From assembly GCF_001426525.1 (NCBI RefSeq), contig NZ_LMEW01000009.1:1-64000 (forward strand): a DNA stretch of 64,000 nucleotides. The letters run 5' to 3'. Below are positions 33,084 through 43,853 of the stretch, piece by piece. The position numbers were made by a program, and so were the translations under genes. The stretch is from Massilia sp. Root133 (GTDB lineage: Bacteria > Pseudomonadota > Gammaproteobacteria > Burkholderiales > Burkholderiaceae_D). The notes below the pieces were generated by a model. That model was not told where the DNA came from, ran no database searches, and worked only from the letters and a program-made list of their open reading frames with translations. Numbering within the stretch: position 1 is the stretch's first letter; each line of letters starts with the position of its first letter.

Positions 33084-33980
33084 TTGCGTGACCATTCCCA
33101 TATCCCGCTGGAAGACAGCGATGTCTGCGCACATTGCGGCCAGCCGCTGCCCGGACGGAAAGTGGTCATCTACGGGCAGAAGGGCCCGAACCGGACCGGC
33201 ATCGCGATCACGATCGGGCTGCACCTGCTGCTCGTGGCCGTCTGGCTGTTCCAGCCGAAAATCGAAAAGCACGCGCCGCCGAAAGCCGGCGAAGCCGTCG
33301 TCTGGCTGCCGCCGCTGAAGCAGAACAAGCCGGCCGCCAAGCCGGCCGAGCAGGCACCGAAGCACACCGCCAAGGCAGCGGCCGCGCCGAAGTTCACGCC
33401 GCCGCGCATCACGATGCCGCGCCTGCCGAACACGATTACCGTGCCGGAGATCAAAACGGTGGAGGAAAAGCCGCAGCCGCCGAAGGAAGAGACGAAGGCG
33501 CCGCCGCAGGAAGTCGACATGCAGGCCTATATCGAGGCCCAGCGCAAGCGCCGCGGCGCCCCGGCGCAGACGGACCAGGCCGAGGAAAGCGAAGCCGCGC
33601 GCGGCACGCGCAACGCGCTCGCGAACATCGCCGCCATCAACGGCCGCGGCGGCCAGGATCCGAACGAGACGGGCGGCGTGTTCAGCATCTCCAACAAGAC
33701 GTTCAGCCGGGCCGACCTGAAATTCCGCGGCTGGAACCCGAACTTCAAGCGCCGCTGGCTGACGGCCGTGACGGTCGAGCGCGGCAGCGACCCGGACATC
33801 GAGACGGCCATCGTCAAGAAGATGATCGAGCTGATTCGCAAGGAAAAGACCGGCGACTTCGAGTGGGATTCGCACCGCCTGAACCGCGTCGTCACGCTGT
33901 CGGCCCGGCCGCAGGATACGCAGGAACTGATGGCCTTCCTGTACAAGGAAATGTTCCCGGAATACAAACCGCCGCGCTGA
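33084..33980 (+). CDS. Zinc-ribbon-like, single-pass membrane protein of unknown function (TonB-like layout)
   Basis: A 298-residue protein I do not recognise. A short cytosolic head has one CxxC (C15AHC18), then a single membrane helix (about 38-57), a lysine/proline/alanine-rich stretch (about 60-165, many KP and PP), and a C-terminal globular region (about 200-298) ending MFPEYKPPR. The layout resembles TonB-type energy transducers, but no TonB C-terminal signature is clear and the CxxC head is unusual. The start is taken as TTG at 33084, with GGAGG 11 bases upstream; no ATG fits. It converges on hemB. Function is unknown. Confidence 0.7.
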   Translation: MRDHSHIPLEDSDVCAHCGQPLPGRKVVIYGQKGPNRTGIAITIGLHLLLVAVWLFQPKIEKHAPPKAGEAVVWLPPLKQNKPAAKPAEQAPKHTAKAAAAPKFTPPRITMPRLPNTITVPEIKTVEEKPQPPKEETKAPPQEVDMQAYIEAQRKRRGAPAQTDQAEESEAARGTRNALANIAAINGRGGQDPNETGGVFSISNKTFSRADLKFRGWNPNFKRRWLTAVTVERGSDPDIETAIVKKMIELIRKEKTGDFEWDSHRLNRVVTLSARPQDTQELMAFLYKEMFPEYKPPR

Positions 33981-34098
33981 TCGCGTCGTGGGAAACCGAG
34001 AGGCTTCTTCGATTTCCCATTGCTACACCAGCTCCTACGGACGGCCCGCCGCTATCGAAATGTCACACATGAACGATGTGTAACGTTTCAGACGTGTT

Positions 34099-35833
<1,735 letters not shown>

Positions 35834-36008
35834 GAGGGAAGTGGAGCGAAAAAGACAACGAAGGTGAGGGCAGGAAACAAAGGCTATTGTACAATAGGGA
35901 GTTACCTGCCGCCGGCGAGCCTGAAGGCGCCATTGCCGACGCGGGGGCACGAGCATGACCGCTGCACTGCAACTGCAAGTTTATCTTTGACTTTTTCAGG
36001 GTGCTTGA

Positions 36009-36692
36009 ATGAATCGTGTGTTCCAACCGGCCGCGTGTGCGGCGATCGTGAAGTCCTTGCTGGCCAGTTTCCTCATCGTGGGCAGCGCTCTTGCAGCGGA
36101 CGCGGCCCACGCGCCCCCGGCCGCCGCCAAGGCCGATCCGGCGAAGGGCGGTTCCCTCTACGACACCGGCGACAATGCCCGCGGCCTGCCGGCCTGCGCG
36201 TCGTGCCATGGCGCCGGCGGCAATTCGACCATCAACACGAACCCCAAGCTGGCAGGACAGATCGACAATTACCTGCACAAGCAACTCGTCGACTTCACGA
36301 CGCCGGCCCGCAACCAGCCCGTGATGACGACGTACGCCAAGATGCTGAGCGAGGACGAAAAGAAGAACATCGCCGCCTACCTCGCCACGCAGCAGCCGAA
36401 GCAGGGCGCCGCGCGCAACAAGGACACGCTGGAACTGGGCCGCAAGATCTATCGCGGCGGTATCGCAGACCGCGGCGTGGCTGCCTGTGCCAGCTGCCAC
36501 GGCGCCACCGGTTCCGGCATCCCGGCCCAGTATCCGCGCGTGGCAGGGCAGCACCAGGATTACACTGTCGCCCAGCTGCAAGCGTTCAAGGCGGGCGGGC
36601 GCAGCAACAGCCCGCAGATGGCCGCGCTGGCCAAGCGCTTGTCGGACGATGAAATGAAGGCAGTGGCGGACTATATCGCCGGCCTGAAGTGA
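36009..36692 (+). CDS. Dihaem cytochrome c4
   Basis: A 227-residue periplasmic electron carrier with a signal peptide (cleavage near ALAADA, residue 29) and two class I cytochrome domains. Haem sites CASCH are at C63-H67 and C160-H164, each followed by a methionine ligand region (PVMTTYAKML, SPQMAALAKRL). Cytochrome c4 feeds terminal oxidases, often cbb3. It is followed by a terminator and then by the ResB/ResC cytochrome c assembly genes that attach its haems. Confidence 0.93.
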   Translation: MNRVFQPAACAAIVKSLLASFLIVGSALAADAAHAPPAAAKADPAKGGSLYDTGDNARGLPACASCHGAGGNSTINTNPKLAGQIDNYLHKQLVDFTTPARNQPVMTTYAKMLSEDEKKNIAAYLATQQPKQGAARNKDTLELGRKIYRGGIADRGVAACASCHGATGSGIPAQYPRVAGQHQDYTVAQLQAFKAGGRSNSPQMAALAKRLSDDEMKAVADYIAGLK

Positions 36693-36765
36693 TACCCGGT
36701 ATCAGCCGGTCAGAGTGAATAGAGCCGAATAATCGGCCTACAATAAAAAAAGCAGGACAACAGGG

Positions 36766-36796
36766 AAGGGCGGCCGCGCAAGCGGTGCGCCCTTTT
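36766..36796 (+). terminator. Terminator after cytochrome c4
   Basis: AAGGGCG (36766-36772) pairs with CGCCCTT (36788-36794); the inner GCCGC/GCGG extends the stem. TTTTGTTGT follows. It separates the cytochrome gene from the assembly genes. Confidence 0.75.
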
Positions 36797-36836
36797 GTTG
36801 TATCCTCGATGAATGTTGTGTCTAGAGTGAAAGTCG

Positions 36837-38930
36837 ATGAGTACCACCGGAATTGAACTGAAGACGCGCCGGCGCGGCGTAGCGGAAACGGTCGAACTGC
36901 TGTCCTCGATGCGTTTCGCAATCACCCTGCTGGTCATGATCGCGATCGCCGCCATCATCGGCACCATCATGCAACAGGACCGGGCGATGCCGGACTACGT
37001 GAACCAGTTCGGACCGTTCTGGTTCGAAGTGTTCCGCAAGCTCAGCCTGTACACGGTCTATTCGGCCTGGTGGTTCCTGCTGATCCTCGCGTTCCTGATC
37101 GTGTCCACGAGCCTGTGCATCGCGCGCAATGCGCCCAAGTTCATCCGCGATATGCGGAGCTGGCGCGATTCCGTGCGCGAAGAGTCGCTGCGCAATTTCC
37201 ACCACCGGAGCGAATGGACGGCGCCGCTGGACATGGTCCCGCTCGCGCAGCAGACGGCGTCCCGCCTCGTCGACGCCGGCTATAAAACGAAGATGGTCGA
37301 CAAGGCGGGCGGCGTGCTCGTCGCCGCGAAAAAGGGCGCCGGCAACAAGTTCGGCTACATCTTCGCGCACACGGCCATCATCGTCATCCTGCTGGGCGGC
37401 CTGCTCGATTCGAACCTGCCTATCCGCTTCCAGCAATGGTTCATGGGCAAGACGCCATATGCCGGCACGGGCCTCATCTCCGCCATCCCGCCGCAGCACC
37501 GGCTGGGCCTCGGCAACCCGACCTTCCGCGGCAACACGATGATTCCGGAAGGCCAGGCCAGCGACACGGCACTGCTCCAGCAGGCCGACGGCGTGCTCGT
37601 GCAGGATCTGCCGTTCACGATCGAGCTGCGCAAATTCATTATCGACTTCTACTCGACGGGCATGCCGAAGCTGTTCGCCAGCGAAGTCGTGATCCGCGAC
37701 CATGAGACGGGCAAGGCCTTCCCCGCCACCATCAAGGTCAACGAGCCGCTGATCTACCGCGGCATCGCCGTCTACCAGTCAAGCTTCGAGGATGGCGGCA
37801 GCAAGCTCAAGCTGACCGGCTGGCCCATGACGGGCACGAGCGACAAATCGTTCTCGTTCGAAGGCGAAGTCGGCAATGCGACCGAGTTGAAGCAGGGCGC
37901 CGACGTGTATTCGGTCGAATGGTCGGGCTTCCGTCCGTTCAACGTCGAGAACACGAGCCAGAACAACGATGCGCGCGCCGTCACCAAGGGCAAGAGCCTT
38001 GAGGAACAGTTCGCCCAGACCTTGTCCCAGCACTCAGGCTCGGCCGCGAAGAACGTGGGCAACAAGGACTTGAAGAACGTCGGTCCCAGCGTGCAATACA
38101 AGCTGCGCGACAAGACGGGCCAGGCGCGCGAATACCTGAACTACATGCAGCCCGTGACGCTGGAAGGCCATCAAGTGTTCCTGGCCGGCGTGCGCAACAA
38201 TCCGTCCGACCAATTCAGCTTCCTGCGCATCCCGGCCGACGACGACCACGGCCTGCGCGAATGGATGCGCCTGCGCGCCGCGCTCGCGGACCCGTCGCTG
38301 CGGGAAGAAGCGGCCCGCCGCTACGCCGCGCGCGCGCTGCCGCCGGGCGACGCGAGCGGCGCGCTGTCCACGCAATTGCAGGAATCGGCCGCCAAGACGC
38401 TGGCCATCTTCGCGGGCGACGGCAACCAGGGCGGCTATCTGGCCGTGTCAAAATTCCTCGAGCGCATCCCCGCCGCGGAGCAGGAAAAGGCGGCGACCGT
38501 GTTCATGAAGATGCTCAACGGCGCCATGTGGGAGCTGTGGCAGGCTGCGCGTGCGCGCGCCGGCGAGCAACCCGCCACGCCCACCGAGGCCCACGGCCGC
38601 TTCCTGCAGCAGGCGACGAACGCCTTGTCCGACAGCTTTTTCTACGGCGCCCCCGTGTTCCTCGCGCTGGACGATTTCAAGGAAGTGAAGGCGTCGGTGC
38701 TGCAGGTGACGCGCTCGCCCGGCAAGAAAGTGGTTTATGTGGGCTGCCTGTTGCTGGTGCTGGGCATCTTCTCGATGTTCTACATCCGCGAGCGTCGCGT
38801 CTGGGTCTGGGTGAAACCGGCGCCGGACGGCGGCACGCATGCGCTGATGGCGATGAGCACGCAGCGCAAGACGCTCGATTTCGAGCGCGAATTCGAAGAC
38901 TTGAAGACCAAATTGCCGCAATCGGCGTAA
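36837..38930 (+). CDS. Cytochrome c biogenesis protein ResB/Ccs1
   Basis: A 697-residue inner-membrane protein of the system II (Ccs) cytochrome c maturation pathway. Membrane helices lie near residues 27-45, 75-93, 180-197 and 630-650, with a large periplasmic domain between the third and fourth. It begins with the conserved ELLSSMRFAITLLVMIAIAA. With the CcsA-type partner 30 bp downstream it exports haem and joins it to apocytochrome CxxCH motifs. The substrate cytochrome c4 is immediately upstream. The middle (about 400-560) is long and alanine-rich, as in other betaproteobacteria. Confidence 0.92.
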   Translation: MSTTGIELKTRRRGVAETVELLSSMRFAITLLVMIAIAAIIGTIMQQDRAMPDYVNQFGPFWFEVFRKLSLYTVYSAWWFLLILAFLIVSTSLCIARNAPKFIRDMRSWRDSVREESLRNFHHRSEWTAPLDMVPLAQQTASRLVDAGYKTKMVDKAGGVLVAAKKGAGNKFGYIFAHTAIIVILLGGLLDSNLPIRFQQWFMGKTPYAGTGLISAIPPQHRLGLGNPTFRGNTMIPEGQASDTALLQQADGVLVQDLPFTIELRKFIIDFYSTGMPKLFASEVVIRDHETGKAFPATIKVNEPLIYRGIAVYQSSFEDGGSKLKLTGWPMTGTSDKSFSFEGEVGNATELKQGADVYSVEWSGFRPFNVENTSQNNDARAVTKGKSLEEQFAQTLSQHSGSAAKNVGNKDLKNVGPSVQYKLRDKTGQAREYLNYMQPVTLEGHQVFLAGVRNNPSDQFSFLRIPADDDHGLREWMRLRAALADPSLREEAARRYAARALPPGDASGALSTQLQESAAKTLAIFAGDGNQGGYLAVSKFLERIPAAEQEKAATVFMKMLNGAMWELWQAARARAGEQPATPTEAHGRFLQQATNALSDSFFYGAPVFLALDDFKEVKASVLQVTRSPGKKVVYVGCLLLVLGIFSMFYIRERRVWVWVKPAPDGGTHALMAMSTQRKTLDFEREFEDLKTKLPQSA

Positions 38931-38960
38931 GCTAGCAGAGCAAGGAAACAGGAGACATCC

Positions 38961-40127
38961 ATGGACATTTCATCCGCATCGCAAGCGCAAGGCGCGGCGT
39001 ACATCCGCCCGCCGGGCTTCTTCAAGCGCCTCACGGCCATCGACTGGCTGTTCGGCGCCGGCCTCCTGGCCGCCGCGCTGTACGCGCTGAGCCGTTTCGG
39101 CGCCTACATGGACATCTACGAGCGGGCGATCCTGGTGCTGGCCGCGCCGACCTTCGCCTTCGTCGGCTGGACCTTCAAGCCGGTACGCTGGCTGATGCCG
39201 CTCGTCGCGCTGCTGGCGCTGTGGGCCGTGCAATTGTATGGCGGCTCGCTCGATGCCGCGAACCAGAAATTTTTCCTGAAATACATGCTGTCGAGCCAGT
39301 CCGCGATCCTGTGGATGAGCGCGCTGTTCGTGTTCTCGACCGTGTTCTACTGGCTCGGTTTGCTCACCCGTTCGCCGTTCGGCGGCAGCGTCGGCTCCAA
39401 GCTGTGCTGGGCCGCCGTCGTGCTCGGCTTCACGGGCATGATGGTGCGCTGGTACGAGTCCTACCTGATCGGTACCGACGTCGGCCACATCCCCGTGTCG
39501 AACCTGTACGAAGTGTTCATCCTGTTCTCGATGATCACGGCGATGTTCTACCTGTACTACGAACAGCGTTACCAGACGCGCCAGCTGGGCCCGTTCGTGC
39601 TGCTCGTGATCTCGGCCGCCGTCGGCTTCCTGCTGTGGTACACGGTCGCGCGCGACGCCGCCGAGATCCAGCCGCTCGTGCCCGCGCTGCAGAGCTGGTG
39701 GATGAAGATCCACGTGCCGGCGAACTTCATCGGCTACGGCACGTTCGCGCTCGCGGCGATGGTCGGCTCGGCCTACCTGCTGAAGTCGCACGGCATCCTG
39801 GCCGACCGCCTGCCGTCCCTGGAGGTGCTGGACGACGTGATGTACAAGGCGATCTCCGTCGGCTTCGCGTTCTTCACCGTCGCCACGATCCTGGGCGCGC
39901 TGTGGGCCGCCGAGGCCTGGGGCGGCTACTGGTCGTGGGACCCGAAAGAGACGTGGGCGCTGATCGTCTGGCTGAACTACGCGGCGTGGCTGCACATGCG
40001 CCTGATGTCCGGCCTGCGCGGCCGCGCGGCGGCGTGGTGGGCCCTCATCGGCCTCGTCGTGACGACGTTCGCCTTCCTCGGGGTGAACATGTTCCTGTCG
40101 GGCCTGCATTCTTACGGCAAGCTGTAA
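38961..40127 (+). CDS. Cytochrome c biogenesis protein ResC/CcsA
   Basis: A 388-residue inner-membrane haem handling protein with about eight helices. The tryptophan-rich WWD motif is WGGYWSWDPKETWAL near residues 316-330, with conserved histidines in the flanking loops (HVPANF, HMRLMSGL). It forms the haem export and ligation complex with the ResB protein before it. A sequence gap of about 250 bp with a palindromic repeat separates it from msrP. Confidence 0.93.
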   Translation: MDISSASQAQGAAYIRPPGFFKRLTAIDWLFGAGLLAAALYALSRFGAYMDIYERAILVLAAPTFAFVGWTFKPVRWLMPLVALLALWAVQLYGGSLDAANQKFFLKYMLSSQSAILWMSALFVFSTVFYWLGLLTRSPFGGSVGSKLCWAAVVLGFTGMMVRWYESYLIGTDVGHIPVSNLYEVFILFSMITAMFYLYYEQRYQTRQLGPFVLLVISAAVGFLLWYTVARDAAEIQPLVPALQSWWMKIHVPANFIGYGTFALAAMVGSAYLLKSHGILADRLPSLEVLDDVMYKAISVGFAFFTVATILGALWAAEAWGGYWSWDPKETWALIVWLNYAAWLHMRLMSGLRGRAAAWWALIGLVVTTFAFLGVNMFLSGLHSYGKL

Positions 40128-40237
40128 TGTGTTCGTTTATGTCCGTTGGCGGGATTTGGTAACAAATCGGCGTCCGGACGACCCTGCGGCGGCAGATGGT
40201 GTAACGTTTATATGTCGCGAGAAACATCGGGCACGTT

Positions 40238-40353
40238 GAAAAACCTGCTGCGCGTTGCATATTGGTGGGGGCGCCCAGCCCTGCGATGCTCACTGTACTG
40301 TTCGTACAGCTGCGCTTCTCGACCAAATCTGCTGCCGCTCGCGACGGTTTTTC
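40238..40353 (+). repeat. Dispersed palindromic element, copy B (upstream of msrP)
   Basis: Inverted ends GAAAAACC (40238-40245) and GGTTTTTC (40346-40353), with GGGCAC (40229-40234) and GTGCCC (40357-40362) further out. The central hairpin is CTGTAC-TGTTC-GTACAG (40293-40308 region). It matches copy A (13904-14005, opposite strand) with an extra stretch of about 13 bp near 40266-40280. It ends 30 bp before the msrP start codon. Confidence 0.8.
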
Positions 40354-40382
40354 GAGGTGCCCTTTTTACAGCCGGAGCCGCC

Positions 40383-41360
40383 ATGTTGATCAGAAAAAAT
40401 CCGAACGGCATCGATTTGCCGTTCCCGTCCGAAATCACGCCGCGCGAGGTCTACGAAGGCCGGCGCGCGTTCCTTGCCAAGGTTGCGGCCTCGGCCGTCG
40501 TCGGCTCGTCGCTGTGGGAAATGGCCACGCGCGAAGCCTTCGCACAAGGTACGGTGCAAAAACTGCCGGCCACGCGCAACCCGGCGTTCTCGACGAACGA
40601 GAAGCAGACCTCGTTCGACGACGCGACCCACTACAACAATTTCTACGAATTCGGCACGGACAAGGCCGACCCGGCCGCCAACGCGCACACCCTGCGCACG
40701 CGGCCGTGGACCGTGCAGATCGAGGGCGAAGTCAAGAAACCGCAAACGATCGACCTCGACCGCCTGGTCAAACTGGCGCCGCTGGAAGAGCGGATCTACC
40801 GCCTGCGCTGCGTCGAGGGCTGGTCGATGGTGATTCCGTGGGTCGGTTATTCGCTCTCGAGCCTGATTCGCCAGGTCGAACCGACGAGCAACGCGAAATA
40901 CATCGAATTCACGAGCCTCGCCGACCGCAGCCAGATGCCGGGCGTAAAAAGCCGCGTGCTGGAATGGCCGTACGTGGAAGGCTTGCGCATGGATGAAGCC
41001 ATGCACCCGCTCACCCTGCTGACCGTCGGCATGTACGGCCAGGTGCTGCCCAACCAGAACGGCGCGCCCGTGCGCATCGTCGTGCCGTGGAAATACGGCT
41101 TCAAGTCGGCCAAATCCATCGTCAAGATCCGCTTCCTGCGCGACCAGCCGCGCACGGCGTGGAACGGCATCGCACCCGACGAGTACGGCTTCTATTCGAA
41201 CGTGAACCCGAACGTCGACCACCCGCGCTGGTCGCAGGGGACGGAGCGGCGCATCGGCGAGGGCGGCCTGTTCACGCCCAAGCGCAAGACGCTGCTGTTC
41301 AACGGCTATAACGAGGTCGCCTCGCTGTACACGGGCATGGATCTCAAGAAGTTTTATTGA
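40383..41360 (+). CDS. msrP: Methionine sulfoxide reductase catalytic subunit MsrP (YedY)
   Basis: A 325-residue periplasmic molybdoenzyme that reduces methionine sulfoxide in oxidised envelope proteins. The Tat signal has twin arginines at 27-28 ([12 protein letters not shown]). The molybdenum ligand is C143 in [11 protein letters not shown]. The ATG at 40383 is preceded by GGAG; the same frame is open back to 40146 through the palindromic element, but that part lacks a ribosome binding site. msrQ, its membrane partner, follows 12 bp later. Confidence 0.95.
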   Translation: MLIRKNPNGIDLPFPSEITPREVYEGRRAFLAKVAASAVVGSSLWEMATREAFAQGTVQKLPATRNPAFSTNEKQTSFDDATHYNNFYEFGTDKADPAANAHTLRTRPWTVQIEGEVKKPQTIDLDRLVKLAPLEERIYRLRCVEGWSMVIPWVGYSLSSLIRQVEPTSNAKYIEFTSLADRSQMPGVKSRVLEWPYVEGLRMDEAMHPLTLLTVGMYGQVLPNQNGAPVRIVVPWKYGFKSAKSIVKIRFLRDQPRTAWNGIAPDEYGFYSNVNPNVDHPRWSQGTERRIGEGGLFTPKRKTLLFNGYNEVASLYTGMDLKKFY

Positions 41361-41372
41361 GCGGGGGCTGTG

Positions 41373-42014
41373 ATGGCGTTCAATCCGTCCCCGAGGCAGT
41401 TCAAGGCCCTGAAGGCCGCGCTGTTCGTGCTGGCGCTGCTGCCGTTCCTGCGCATGGCGTGGCTGACGGCGGCCGGGGTGCCCGTCGACCCGGTCGAATT
41501 CCTCACGCACGGCAGCGGCGACTGGGCCCTGTACCTGCTGTGCGCGACGCTCGCCATCACGCCGCTGCGGCGCCTGACGGGCTGGAACTGGGTCGTACGA
41601 CTGCGGCGCATGGCGGGCCTGTTCACGTTCTTCTACGCGTTCATGCACTTCATGACGTTCCTGTGGTTCGACCATTTCTTCGACGTGGCCGCCATGTGGA
41701 AGGACGTGCTCAAGCGCCCGTTCATCACGGTGGGTTTCGCCGCCTTTGTGCTGCTGATTCCGCTGGCCGTGACGAGCACCAATGCGATGATCAGGCGGCT
41801 CGGCCGCAACTGGGCCCTGCTGCACAAGGCGATCTACGTGATCGCGCCGCTGGCGATCCTGCACTATTGGTGGATGAAGGCGGGCAAGCACAACTTCGAG
41901 CAGCCCATCGTGTGGGGCAGCGTCGTCGGCGTGCTGCTGCTGTTGCGCGTGTGGTGGAGCCTCAGCCGCACGCGTGCCGAAAAACGTATTACACCGGCTT
42001 CCGTGCGATCATGA
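41373..42014 (+). CDS. msrQ: Haem-binding membrane subunit MsrQ (YedZ)
   Basis: A 213-residue inner-membrane cytochrome b-type protein with about six helices, which passes electrons from the quinone pool to MsrP. Conserved histidines are in FFYAFMHFMTFLWFDHFF and LLHKAIYVIAPLAILHYW. I chose the ATG at 41373 after GGGGG; a GTG directly before it (41370) is also in frame. It forms an operon with msrP. Confidence 0.92.
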   Translation: MAFNPSPRQFKALKAALFVLALLPFLRMAWLTAAGVPVDPVEFLTHGSGDWALYLLCATLAITPLRRLTGWNWVVRLRRMAGLFTFFYAFMHFMTFLWFDHFFDVAAMWKDVLKRPFITVGFAAFVLLIPLAVTSTNAMIRRLGRNWALLHKAIYVIAPLAILHYWWMKAGKHNFEQPIVWGSVVGVLLLLRVWWSLSRTRAEKRITPASVRS

Positions 42015-42018
42015 CGAC

Positions 42019-42201
42019 ATGAAGTGGCCCCTCGCGCTGGTGATCGTCGTCGTATTGGCCCTCGTGCTCGTGTTCGGCATGGGGCGGCCGCGCTATGGCC
42101 TGCTCGAACGCTGTCTCGACCTGGGCGGTCGCTGGAACGAGCAGGCTGCCGCGTGCGCGGCGCAGATGTGGCCGGATGACCGGTCACGGGGGCGGGAGTA
42201 G
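42019..42201 (+). CDS. Small membrane-anchored protein, CLDLGGRW-type
   Basis: A 60-residue protein: one N-terminal helix (PLALVIVVVLALVLVFGM, about 4-21) followed by a short soluble tail with ERCLDLGGRWNEQAAAC. The C-x3-GGRW-x6-C pattern occurs in other small uncharacterised proteobacterial proteins and suggests a disulfide in the periplasm. It starts 4 bp after msrQ and may be co-expressed with msrPQ. Function unknown; the start codon is chosen to give the membrane helix directly. Confidence 0.6.
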   Translation: MKWPLALVIVVVLALVLVFGMGRPRYGLLERCLDLGGRWNEQAAACAAQMWPDDRSRGRE

Positions 42202-42218
42202 GTGCTGCGCGAGAAATT

Positions 42219-42244
42219 GGCCCCCGCCTGCGCGGGGGCGACGG
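42219..42244. repeat. Single REP-like unit
   Basis: GGCCCCCGCCTGCGCGGGGG followed by CGACGG is one half of the paired repeats seen elsewhere (best match 25510-25541). It sits between the small membrane protein gene and lysA, which converge. Confidence 0.65.
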
Positions 42245-42247
42245 TTT

Positions 42248-43525
42248 TCAGGCCTTCACAATCGTCTCGAGCGCGAACAGGTCTGCCGGATTCTCGCGCT
42301 TGCGGATCATATGCACCTGGTCTCCGTCGACGAGCACCTCGGCCGCGCGGCCGCGCGTGTTGTAGTTCGACGCCATCGTGAAGCCATAGGCACCGGCCGC
42401 CATCATGGCCAGCACGTCGCCCGGCTCGACGGCCAGCGCGCGGTCGCGGGCGAGCCAGTCGCCCGATTCGCACACGGGGCCGACGAGGTCGTAGGTCACC
42501 GCGCTACTATCGCGCTGCACGACCGGCTTGACGTCCATCCAGGCCTGGTACAGGGTCGGACGGGCCATGTCGTTCATGGCGGCGTCGACGACGCAGAAGT
42601 TCTTTTCCTCGCCCGGCTTCAGGAATTCGACGGACATCAGCAGCACGCCCGTGTTGCCCACGATGGAGCGGCCAGGTTCGAAGATCACCTTGATCGGCTG
42701 GCCGCCGTGCTTCTCGGCGCGCCATGCGTCCACGCGCGCGAACACGCGCTCGACGTAATGCGAGATCGGTACCGGCGAATCCTCGCCCGTGCCGTAGTCG
42801 ATGCCCAGGCCGCCGCCCACGTCCACGTGGTGCAGGTGGATGCCCTCGGCCGCCAGCGCGTCGATCAGTTCGATCAGCTTGTCCAGCGCTTCCAGCAGCG
42901 GCGCGTCGTCCAGCAACTGCGAGCCGATGTGGCAATCGATGCCGACGACGTCCAGGTGCGGCAGTTCGGCGGCGGTGCGGTAGGTGTCCAGCGCGTCCGA
43001 GAACGCGACGCCGAATTTACTCGCCTTCAGGCCGGTGGCGATGTACGGGTGGGTCTTCGGGTCGACGTTCGGGTTCACGCGCAGCGAGATGGGCGCGCGC
43101 TTGCCCATGCGGCCGGCGACTTCGTTGATGCGGTGCAGTTCGGGAATCGACTCGACGTTGAAGCACAGGATGCCCTTTTCCAGCGCCAGCGCGATTTCGG
43201 CCGCCGTCTTGCCGACGCCCGAGAAGATGACCTTGCCCGGGTCGCCGCCGGCCGCGATCACGCGCAGCAGTTCGCCGCCCGACACGATGTCGAAGCCGGC
43301 GCCCTGGCGCGCGAGCAGGTCGAGGATGGCCAGGTTGGAGTTTGCCTTCATCGCATAGCAGACCAGCGCGTCGCGGCCCGCGCATGGGCGCGCGTAGCCG
43401 GCGAAGTTTTCCAGCAGCTGGGCTTTCGAGTAGACGTAGGTCGGGGTGCCGTGTTCGGTGGCGATCCTGGACAGGGGAACGCGTTCGGCGTGCAGGACGC
43501 CGTCTTGATAAGTGAAGTGAGACAT
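42248..43525 (-). CDS. lysA: Diaminopimelate decarboxylase
   Basis: A 425-residue PLP enzyme, the last step of lysine synthesis (meso-diaminopimelate to lysine and CO2). Fold-type III alanine racemase-like barrel with the PLP lysine K60 (VCYAMKANSN), HIGSQ, and the phosphate loop GGGLGIDYG; the C-terminal domain carries the substrate motif CESGD and AYGFTMASNYN. It is downstream of the lptM lipoprotein gene on the same strand, 11 bp apart, a conserved pairing. Confidence 0.96.
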   Translation of the reverse strand: MSHFTYQDGVLHAERVPLSRIATEHGTPTYVYSKAQLLENFAGYARPCAGRDALVCYAMKANSNLAILDLLARQGAGFDIVSGGELLRVIAAGGDPGKVIFSGVGKTAAEIALALEKGILCFNVESIPELHRINEVAGRMGKRAPISLRVNPNVDPKTHPYIATGLKASKFGVAFSDALDTYRTAAELPHLDVVGIDCHIGSQLLDDAPLLEALDKLIELIDALAAEGIHLHHVDVGGGLGIDYGTGEDSPVPISHYVERVFARVDAWRAEKHGGQPIKVIFEPGRSIVGNTGVLLMSVEFLKPGEEKNFCVVDAAMNDMARPTLYQAWMDVKPVVQRDSSAVTYDLVGPVCESGDWLARDRALAVEPGDVLAMMAAGAYGFTMASNYNTRGRAAEVLVDGDQVHMIRKRENPADLFALETIVKA

Positions 43526-43536
43526 GAAATCGGTGC

Positions 43537-43812
43537 TTACTGTTGGGTGGCCGGCGGCGTCTGGTTGTTCGCTTCGGTATTGTTCGCATTCGAACCGGCG
43601 GCGGGGACGGTCACGCCGGCAGCGGGTGCCGGCGGGGAGATCTGGACCGCCGGAGTGGCCGTGTTCGTGGTGGTGCCGGCCGGGGCGGCGCTGGTAGGCG
43701 CGGCACCGGGACGGGCGGGGGGCTTGGGCATGTAGAGCGGACCGGTCTGGCCGCAGGCCGACAGCGCCATCAGGGTCGCCAGGCTTGTCAGGAGCGCAAA
43801 TGGGGACTTCAC
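43537..43812 (-). CDS. lptM: LptM-like small lipoprotein (LPS translocon maturation)
   Basis: A roughly 91-residue lipoprotein: signal peptide ending in the lipobox LSAC (C20), then GQTGPLYMPKPP, the family hallmark, and a low-complexity proline/alanine/threonine tail. LptM helps LptD form its disulfides in E. coli. The GTG at 43812 gives a normal signal peptide; a second GTG at 43824 is possible and neither has a clear ribosome binding site. Its place before a diaminopimelate gene (lysA here, dapF in E. coli) supports the assignment. Confidence 0.75.
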   Translation of the reverse strand: MKSPFALLTSLATLMALSACGQTGPLYMPKPPARPGAAPTSAAPAGTTTNTATPAVQISPPAPAAGVTVPAAGSNANNTEANNQTPPATQQ

Positions 43813-43853
43813 GATTAGAATCACGGTTTGATTAGCAGACCTTGGAGTGTAGC

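Noticed and set aside
40146-40382. N-terminal extension of msrP through the palindromic element
   Set aside because: No ribosome binding site, and it would bury the Tat signal; the ATG at 40383 has GGAG and the normal N-terminus. Kept only as a possible leader frame in the findings.
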